Origin: Thermoplasmatales archaeon ex4484_36
GTDB lineage: Archaea > Thermoplasmatota > Penumbrarchaeia > Penumbrarchaeales > EX4484-36
Assembly (NCBI GenBank): GCA_002254765.1
Contig: NJDV01000066.1
Coordinates: forward strand, 1 to 11,219
Reading direction: 5' to 3'
Length of the DNA: 11,219 bases
The position numbers and the translations under genes are program-made. Below are positions 6,486 to 11,219 of this stretch, in pieces (within the stretch, counting starts at the first letter, position 1; every line of letters starts with the position of its first letter). Under the pieces are notes generated by a model. The model saw only the letters and a list, made by a program, of their open reading frames with translations, made no database searches and was not told the origin of the DNA.

Positions 6486-6487
6486 AT
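6469..6487 (+). promoter_or_regulatory. Possible TATA box for the zinc-ribbon gene
   Basis: TTAAATATAGGATATAAAT spans the stop codon of rsmA (TAA at 6483-6485) and offers two TATA-like cores. They predict transcription starts about 10-25 bases before the ATG at 6522. The element is embedded in coding sequence, so its composition alone is weak evidence. Confidence 0.35.
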
Positions 6488-6521
6488 TCGGTTTTGTTCA
6501 AAGGCTAAAGGGGCACGTATC

Positions 6522-6716
6522 ATGACGGACGGCGAAGGCTTCTATTCCATCTGCGGGATATGCGGCAAGGGCAGACTGATACCGGTGGCCATGCTTGAGA
6601 CCCAGGAGGGTCGCCTAGTGAGATATCGGTGCACCAATCCCGACTGTAACGTGAGATTCGACCAGCACGGCTATGAGAGGTATGACCCCGAGAAGCAGGA
6701 CTGGGTTCGGCTATGA
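6522..6716 (+). CDS. Small zinc-ribbon protein
   Basis: A 64-residue protein with two cysteine knuckles: C11-G-I-C14 and C37-T-N-P-D-C42. The spacing of about 22 residues between them fits a single zinc ribbon, with one zinc held by four cysteines. The acidic start and the tail (HGYERYDPEKQDWVRL) are not recognised. Such small archaeal zinc ribbons are often nucleic-acid- or protein-binding accessories, but nothing here sets a specific role. It lies 36 bases after rsmA on the same strand and ends 27 bases before the convergent cyclophilin gene. The length, clean start and paired cysteines argue for a real gene, although only a weak AGGGGC-type ribosome site precedes it. Confidence 0.7.
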   Translation: MTDGEGFYSICGICGKGRLIPVAMLETQEGRLVRYRCTNPDCNVRFDQHGYERYDPEKQDWVRL

Positions 6717-6743
6717 TATGGGAGGACACAGAGCTTCTGTCTC

Positions 6744-7415
6744 TTATCCCCGGTGGGGCGAGGGCGCGAGGTGCCCCTCAACCATCTCCATGGACAGAAT
6801 GACTATATCGTCAACGGGATGGTCCTTAAGGAGAGGCCGTCTCATCCCGTAGGTCTCGGCGGAGGCAATTCTTCTTACGGTGTCCATGCCTTCTATGACT
6901 ACACCGAAGACCGCATAGGAGCCGTCAAGCTGATGCTGAGGTCCGTCGCATATGTAGAACTGTGAGGAGGCGGAGTCGGGGTCCTGGCTCCTTGCCATGC
7001 CCACTGCGCCGTCGACGTGGGTGAGGCTCTCGTTGATCTCAAGAGGAATGGTCTCTTCTGAACCGCCCCACCCATCGTTATAGGGGTTGTTATCCTTGCT
7101 GTTGGGGTCCCCTCCCTGAATGACGAAGTCGTCTATCACTCTGTGGAACTTGGTTCCGATGTAGAACCCCCTCTTCACGAGCATTTTGAAGTTGTCTGTT
7201 GTTATGGGAGCCCCCTGGTCGTAGAGCATTATCGTGAAGGAGCCATAATTGGTGGTCACCTCAACTGTTGTGTTTACATAAACCATCCTCTCCCCTGCGG
7301 CCGCAGGCGGGCTGGAGGGCCCCTCATCCCTGGCGGCCTTTGCCCAGATAAGGGCCGGCAGAAGGAGGATCACTAAAATTAGAATGCTCCATTTCAGACC
7401 CTTGACCTCACGCAT
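6744..7415 (-). CDS. Exported cyclophilin-type peptidyl-prolyl cis-trans isomerase
   Basis: A 223-residue protein. Residues 1-27 look like a signal peptide or signal anchor (short basic start, hydrophobic WSILILVILLLPALIWAKA, possible cleavage after AKA), so the enzyme should act outside the cytoplasmic membrane. A proline/alanine linker precedes the cyclophilin domain (about 48-212). Conserved active-site features are FHR at 90-92 (Arg92 equals human CypA Arg55), FVIQGGDP at 97-104, SSQFYI at 150-155 and YAVFG at 167-171. The position of human Trp121, important for cyclosporin binding, is glutamine (QLDG at 162-165), so drug sensitivity is probably low. There is no lipobox cysteine. It probably helps fold surface or secreted proteins. 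It is divergent from the TBP-like gene, with 27 bases between starts. The domain looks complete. Confidence 0.88.
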   Translation of the reverse strand: MREVKGLKWSILILVILLLPALIWAKAARDEGPSSPPAAAGERMVYVNTTVEVTTNYGSFTIMLYDQGAPITTDNFKMLVKRGFYIGTKFHRVIDDFVIQGGDPNSKDNNPYNDGWGGSEETIPLEINESLTHVDGAVGMARSQDPDSASSQFYICDGPQHQLDGSYAVFGVVIEGMDTVRRIASAETYGMRRPLLKDHPVDDIVILSMEMVEGHLAPSPHRG

Positions 7416-7432
7416 ACGTTCCCATATCTACT

Positions 7433-7439
7433 TAAGGAG
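7433..7439 (+). promoter_or_regulatory. Shine-Dalgarno supporting a TTG start
   Basis: The run TTAAGGAGAAG ends directly at the TTG at 7443. The AAGGAG core leaves a spacer of a few bases, which makes TTG a credible start for the TBP-like gene even though an ATG exists 13 codons further on. Confidence 0.5.
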
Positions 7440-7442
7440 AAG

Positions 7443-7736
7443 TTGGCCGGGGCGGGGTTTGACGTATCTTTCGATGAGGACATGAAGATACTCAACGTAA
7501 TCGCATCCGTCAGGTTGAGGGGAGAGGTCTCCCCCAAGAAGATACTTCAGATCCTGGATAAGGATTCCATAGACTACAATCCCAAGGCCTTCCCGGGGAT
7601 TGTCTACACAGTCAGTCCCAAGGTGAAAGTTCTCATCTTTACAGAGGGACTCCTGGTCTGCTACGGCACGGAGAGCTTCGCCGACGCCTCCGCCATTTTG
7701 GATAGTCTCTCCGAGGCGCTGGAAGGGGCCACCTGA
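7443..7736 (+). CDS. Single-repeat TATA-binding-protein-like protein
   Basis: A 97-residue protein that matches one repeat of archaeal TBP, which normally has two. Matching blocks are the first strand and helix entry (ILNVIASVRL at 16-25, compare the family's IENIVAS), YNPKAFPGIVY (45-55, compare YNPEEFPG), PKVKVLIF (59-66, compare PKVALLIF), LLVCYG (70-75, compare LVCTG), and a final helix (ADASAILDSLSEAL). The two phenylalanines that kink DNA in TBP have counterparts here, Phe50 and Phe66. The basic SGK/GAKS positions are replaced (TEGLL, GTES), which may weaken DNA contact. A dimer would mimic full TBP. The start is TTG at 7443 with AAGGAG a few bases before it; the ATG at 7482 is the alternative and would still keep the fold. 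The stop overlaps the next gene as TGATG. The TBP fold is confident; the role is unknown. Confidence 0.72.
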   Translation: MAGAGFDVSFDEDMKILNVIASVRLRGEVSPKKILQILDKDSIDYNPKAFPGIVYTVSPKVKVLIFTEGLLVCYGTESFADASAILDSLSEALEGAT

Positions 7737-8599
7737 TGTCTTGGGATGGACCTGTGGTGGACACTCATTTTCACCTGGACATAATAAATAGAGGGTATGA
7801 TGCAGTGAGAAGGTTCAGAGAGGCTGGGGGCACCCATCTCGTACTCGTTCATAAGCCCCTTTTTACCCCGCTACCCTCAAGTGGGGAAGAGTTTCAGCGC
7901 CGCTTTGGGGAGACCTTGAAGATGGCCCAGGAGGTGGAGAGGATGCTTGAGGGGGTTTGGGTGGTGCTGGGAATACACCCCGTTGTTGCGGTAAAGCTCC
8001 GGAAGGAGTTGGGTACGGAGAGGGCTATATCTCTTTTGGAGGAGGGGGTGAAGGCTCTCGGGCAGGCGATAGAGGAGGGTGGCGGGAGGGTTGTGGCCGT
8101 GGGTGAGGTGGGCAGACCACACTTTCCTGTGGACGAGGCCACCCAGGAGGTCACTGACCATCTCTTTGGGCTCCAGACAGATCTGGCGAGGGAGAGGGGT
8201 CTTCCCCTTGTCCTCCACACGGAAGGATGGCCATCGAAGAAGGACATCTTCACCCTCCTGAAGGGGTTCCTTGAAGGGAGAGACTTCCCCGCTTCAAGGG
8301 CTGTGAAGCACTTCTCCGGAGGGAAGGCTGTTGGGGAGGCCCTGAGGGAAGGATTCCGCGTCTCCGTGGTGGCACGGGAGAAGGATGTGAAAAGAGCTCT
8401 TATTGAGTCCCCCGGGGGGGAGTTCATGCTCGAGTCAGACTACCTTGACGACCTCCAGAGGCCCGATAAGGTGATTCCCCCCGACCAGATTCCCCGCCTT
8501 GTGAGGGAGCTTTTCGAGAGAGGAACCTTCACCCAGGAGAACCTTCAGAGGGTGATGGTGGACTTGCCCCGGGAAGTCTACGGCCTCCCCTTGGACTGA
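7736..8599 (+). CDS. TatD-like metal-dependent hydrolase (TIM barrel)
   Basis: A 287-residue cytoplasmic protein of the amidohydrolase/TatD group, probably a two-metal hydrolase. The metal ligands appear in the usual order: DTHFHLD with His11 and His13, GEVGRPHF with Glu124, LHTEG with His161, KHFSGG with His192, and LESDYLDD with Asp235. GIHP, also typical of the family, sits between the first and second sites. TatD enzymes act as 3'-5' exonucleases/DNases, but this sequence is closer in feel to the archaeal 'predicted TIM-barrel hydrolase' branch, whose substrate is not established. The ATG overlaps the stop of the TBP-like gene by one base, so the two should be co-translated. No gap or frame problem is visible. 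It is followed by the promoter region of the large surface protein. Confidence 0.85.
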   Translation: MSWDGPVVDTHFHLDIINRGYDAVRRFREAGGTHLVLVHKPLFTPLPSSGEEFQRRFGETLKMAQEVERMLEGVWVVLGIHPVVAVKLRKELGTERAISLLEEGVKALGQAIEEGGGRVVAVGEVGRPHFPVDEATQEVTDHLFGLQTDLARERGLPLVLHTEGWPSKKDIFTLLKGFLEGRDFPASRAVKHFSGGKAVGEALREGFRVSVVAREKDVKRALIESPGGEFMLESDYLDDLQRPDKVIPPDQIPRLVRELFERGTFTQENLQRVMVDLPREVYGLPLD

Positions 8600-8628
8600 A
8601 CCGTTGGCCCCCTGGGATTTCTCAATAT

Positions 8629-8655
8629 GTTTTTATATCATTTCACAATTAAATA
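8629..8655 (+). promoter_or_regulatory. AT-rich promoter region of the large surface protein
   Basis: Two TATA-like cores lie close together, TTTTTATATC (8630-8639) and CAATTAAATA (8645-8654), in the 94-base gap after the hydrolase gene. They are about 59 and 44 bases before the ATG at 8694, giving predicted leaders of roughly 30 or 15 bases. AGAGG at 8681-8685 is eight bases before that ATG and can serve as the ribosome site. Confidence 0.5.
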
Positions 8656-8693
8656 GTGCCCGGACTAAGCTGACTCTTTTAGAGGCGATGACC

Positions 8694-11174
8694 ATGCGAA
8701 AGAACGATACAAATTCTGGTAGTGGGTTTTATAGCGGCCTGATCTTCCTCACAACGGTGCTTCTGCTCTTCTCCTCTCTTCCGGCCGCGGCAGCTCCGGT
8801 TGAGATGATGGAGCCAAAAAGCCGCTCACTGGGTGCCTCCACGGGAGACCTTTTCGGCACTGTTATACGTGCCGACGGGGATCTGAACGGCGATGGGATC
8901 ACCGACGTGGTCATTGGAGCCCCAGGTGCTGGGGGAGGTGATGGAAAGGTCTACATCTACATCTCCCCCTCGCAGGGGATTACTTCTTTCAGCCCCTCAA
9001 GCGCCAATTGTGTCATATCGGGAAACTCCTCCCAGAGTGGTTCCTTCGGCGCATCCATCTCCTTCCGTGAGGATATAAACGGTGACGGAAGGAAGGACTT
9101 GGTCATCGGGGCGCCCGGGGAGGACATGGTGTACATCTTCCTTGGCAGGCTTCTTTACACCTCCACATTAGGTGTCTCCGACGCCGATTTGGTATACTGC
9201 GGTCCAAACGGCTCAAAGTTCGGTGAGAGCGTGGATATATCAAAGGACTTCAATGGTGATGGCGACCCGGATGTGATAATAGGGGCACCCGACCTTCAGG
9301 TCTTCATATTCGGAGACCAGGGACCGGGGTATTACCCCGTGGGTGCTGCCCTCATATTCACAAACGCCTCCAACCACCTGAGCCTCTACAGTGGCGAGTC
9401 GGTAAGTTATACCATGGCTGACGTAAACTTGACCGGGGACAGCGGCAACGTGGACTTCGGGGAAGTCGTGGCGGGGGTGGGTGATATAAACGGTGATGGC
9501 CTCAACGACACCGCTGTGGGGGACCCCGGCTACTCCTCCGGGGCTGGTGGGGTCTTCATAATGTACGGCAGGAGTTTCTTTGACCAGGACAACTACACCG
9601 CCCCACAGCTCCTTCTTCTTAAAGGGAGGAGCTCCTCCCGCTTCGGGAGCTCCATCCTGCCCCTTGGGGATGTGGCAGACACACCCGAGGACGACCTCCT
9701 GGTGGGAGCGCCCAACGATTATAACCTCACAGGGGCCGCCTACATGTTCTTCGGGAGCACATCCTTCACCTCAGTCGACCTCTCCACGGGCTCGGCCTCC
9801 GTGACCTTCATGGGCAATGACACGGGGGACAAGTTCGGCACAGCGCTTGCCTTCACAGGGAACTTCACTGGTCAGGGCCTTGGGACAATATTCATCGGCG
9901 CCCCGGGGAGGACCGAGGGGGGAGTGAGCGGGAGGGGGGTTGTTTACGGTTTCTACGGTCCCTTCACCTCCTCTCAAGAGAGGGCCTCGGATGCGGATAC
10001 ATACTACTTGGGAGAGACATCCTCTCAGGCCTTGGGCTCCTCCCTTGGTGCATACGATAGACCAGGTGTGGACTGGGTCTTGGCTGGCTCTCCGTCCCAC
10101 AGCTCTGGCACCGGTATAGTCATTGCACTTGAGAGAAACTACCTGCCCCGTGTTGGCGGGCTTTTCATCAACCCCCCAAACAAGGGGAACCGAGATACAG
10201 TATTCACCATTCAGGTAGTTTATCAGGACAGCGACGGCGACCCCCCTGAGTACGTGAGGCTCCACATATACTCAGACAGCTCCGGCACTGAGGAGCTTAT
10301 TCCACCAATCAATATGGCTCGGAAGAACTCCACCTCACCGCACTATGAGGTTGGAGAGCTGTACGAGGTGAGGACCACTCTTCCCAACTCCATAACACCG
10401 GACAATGATCAGAAGAAGCTCTATCTTGCCGTGGAGGCCAAAGCTCAGAGAGGGTCCGTCACCCCGGTTTTCTCCCACCGGCCGCCCCTTCTCAAGATGG
10501 GCCCCTATGTGGACGCTCTACCTCCCGCCCCCGTGACCACACTTCAGGCATACACTGAACCCGCCACCTCCTGGGACGATGAGGGGAGAATAAAGCTTTA
10601 CTTTGAATTCCCTGCAGAGAACGTCTTCAACGGAACGGAGGTGGGGAAGGTCAGTAGGCTCATTGTGAAGATGAGGCACAACGAGAACATAACGGAGGAG
10701 AACTGGGAGGATGAGAACACCACAACGGTCCTGGACCTCACCGGAGAGAGCATCCTTGACCCGGGAAGCATGAACTCGGAGGGCTATCTTCTAGGGCCGG
10801 AGCATGGACTTCTCCCGGGCGAACTCTATTATTTCGCCATAAAATCCTACGACGATGTGGGCAACGAGGCCCCCCTATCCAACATAGCCTCTGCTAAGGC
10901 GGGTAAGTACTGGGATACTGTGGCCCCTCAGCCGGTGACCATTCTCGATGCGAGGGATAGGCCCAACGACTTCGGAGGAGTAGCGGAGCTCGAATGGGAG
11001 CCTGTTGGTCCTGCGGACATACGTGATTTTAAGGAGTACAGGATATACGTGAGGTCAGAGTACTTCAACAACGTGGAGAACTACACGCCGGAACTTGTCA
11101 TTGAAGACCCCTCCGAGACGACGGCGGAGACGGACAGCCCCTGCAGAACGGAAGGTTTTACTGGTTTGCGGTGA
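8694..11174 (+). CDS. Large secreted FG-GAP propeller and fibronectin-type surface protein (frame break near the end; continues past window)
   Basis: The start is placed at ATG 8694 (AGAGG eight bases upstream); ATG 8688 is possible. Residues about 1-36 form a signal peptide (hydrophobic LIFLTTVLLLFSSLPAAAA). Next come seven FG-GAP repeats starting near residues 54, 119, 176, 255, 317, 381 and 447, enough for one complete integrin-like beta-propeller. Repeats 1-4 carry calcium loops of the form D-x-NGDG-xx-D (DLNGDGITD, DINGDGRKD, DFNGDGDPD, DINGDGLND); repeats 5-7 have lost them. After it lie an Ig-like segment (about 480-600) and fibronectin-III-like domains starting near 607 (LPPAPVTTLQAY) and 740 (VAPQPVTILDA). 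Fourteen N-x-S/T sequons suggest N-glycosylation. The frame is lost at the CCCC at 11138-11141, so the TGA at 11174 is probably false. Likely role: cell-surface adhesion or structure; the ligand is unknown. Confidence 0.82.
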   Translation: MRKNDTNSGSGFYSGLIFLTTVLLLFSSLPAAAAPVEMMEPKSRSLGASTGDLFGTVIRADGDLNGDGITDVVIGAPGAGGGDGKVYIYISPSQGITSFSPSSANCVISGNSSQSGSFGASISFREDINGDGRKDLVIGAPGEDMVYIFLGRLLYTSTLGVSDADLVYCGPNGSKFGESVDISKDFNGDGDPDVIIGAPDLQVFIFGDQGPGYYPVGAALIFTNASNHLSLYSGESVSYTMADVNLTGDSGNVDFGEVVAGVGDINGDGLNDTAVGDPGYSSGAGGVFIMYGRSFFDQDNYTAPQLLLLKGRSSSRFGSSILPLGDVADTPEDDLLVGAPNDYNLTGAAYMFFGSTSFTSVDLSTGSASVTFMGNDTGDKFGTALAFTGNFTGQGLGTIFIGAPGRTEGGVSGRGVVYGFYGPFTSSQERASDADTYYLGETSSQALGSSLGAYDRPGVDWVLAGSPSHSSGTGIVIALERNYLPRVGGLFINPPNKGNRDTVFTIQVVYQDSDGDPPEYVRLHIYSDSSGTEELIPPINMARKNSTSPHYEVGELYEVRTTLPNSITPDNDQKKLYLAVEAKAQRGSVTPVFSHRPPLLKMGPYVDALPPAPVTTLQAYTEPATSWDDEGRIKLYFEFPAENVFNGTEVGKVSRLIVKMRHNENITEENWEDENTTTVLDLTGESILDPGSMNSEGYLLGPEHGLLPGELYYFAIKSYDDVGNEAPLSNIASAKAGKYWDTVAPQPVTILDARDRPNDFGGVAELEWEPVGPADIRDFKEYRIYVRSEYFNNVENYTPELVIEDPSETTAETDSPCRTEGFTGLR

Positions 11175-11219
11175 TGGCGGTTGATGTTTTCGACAACTAC
11201 AACCCTCATGTGACCCCAT
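11141..11219 (+). other. Out-of-frame continuation of the second fibronectin-type domain, to window end
   Basis: From 11141 the +1-shifted frame reads LQNGRFYWFAVMAVDVFDNY and stays open to the edge. This is the typical end of a fibronectin type III domain (G-x-x-Y/F-x-F/Y-x-V-x-A-V-D). One extra C in the CCCC run would join it smoothly to the upstream frame, so the real protein very probably runs past the window. Confidence 0.72.

Noticed and set aside
7736..7900. A second TBP repeat downstream that would make the half-TBP a split full-length TBP.
   Set aside because: The sequence after the stop is the TatD-like hydrolase from its first residues (DTHFHLD); no second YxPxxFPG block is seen in any frame there.
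7894..8427. A 177-codon minus-strand ORF opposite the TatD-like hydrolase.
   Set aside because: It is rich in serine, arginine and proline with no recognisable domain, and the plus strand carries a complete set of metal-binding motifs.
8604..8693. An N-terminal extension of the surface protein from TTG at 8604.
   Set aside because: It covers the TATA-like boxes, lacks a ribosome site, and would bury the signal peptide about 45 residues inside the protein.
9771..10265. A 164-codon minus-strand ORF inside the surface-protein gene.
   Set aside because: It mirrors propeller blades 6-7 and the following domain, which fit the family repeat by repeat; it has no promoter or ribosome site.

Overview
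The window reads as euryarchaeal DNA, most likely from an uncultured lineage near the Thermoplasmata, although the class-level placement is an inference. Archaeal traits are an aRF1-type release factor, an archaeal/eukaryotic-type ATP-dependent DNA ligase, a TATA-binding-protein fold, AT-rich TATA-like boxes 25-50 bases before several starts, and frequent ATA, AGG and AGA codons. The sequence is moderately GC-rich and densely packed, with no gap over about 200 bases and no RNA gene, CRISPR array or insertion sequence that I can see.

Layout. Bases 1-306 hold the end of a protein with a thioredoxin-like tail. A phosphohexomutase (351-1727) converges on an ATP-dependent DNA ligase (minus strand, 3289-1729). 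A four-CBS-domain protein (minus, 4169-3327) is divergent from release factor aRF1 (plus, 4342-5411). aRF1 converges on a small probable ribbon-helix-helix regulator (minus, 5768-5412), which shares one AT-rich promoter region with the 16S rRNA dimethyltransferase gene rsmA/ksgA (plus, 5836-6485). A small zinc-ribbon protein (6522-6716) and an exported cyclophilin (minus, 7415-6744) follow. Next come a single-repeat TBP-like protein (7443-7736) and a TatD-like hydrolase (7736-8599) that overlap by one base. The window ends in a large secreted protein (8694 to beyond the edge) with a seven-bladed FG-GAP propeller and fibronectin-type domains.

Two things stand out. First, the 97-residue TBP-like protein carries one TBP repeat instead of two and is translationally coupled to a metal-dependent hydrolase. 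Second, the ligase, aRF1 and rsmA genes are each recognisable from end to end, but conserved internal blocks are missing at five sharp junctions, four of which break the frame. The lost blocks include the ligase adenylation lysine and the RsmA catalytic motif. The last gene also has an apparent single missing C. These genes are normally essential or near-essential, so I favour artefactual deletions (assembly, amplification or cloning) over real gene decay. Every other gene looks intact. The same caution applies to the single-repeat TBP, which could in principle be a collapsed two-repeat TBP.

Functionally this is a mixed housekeeping neighbourhood: DNA joining, translation termination, rRNA modification, sugar-phosphate metabolism, and folding or adhesion outside the membrane. 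No single pathway ties it together.
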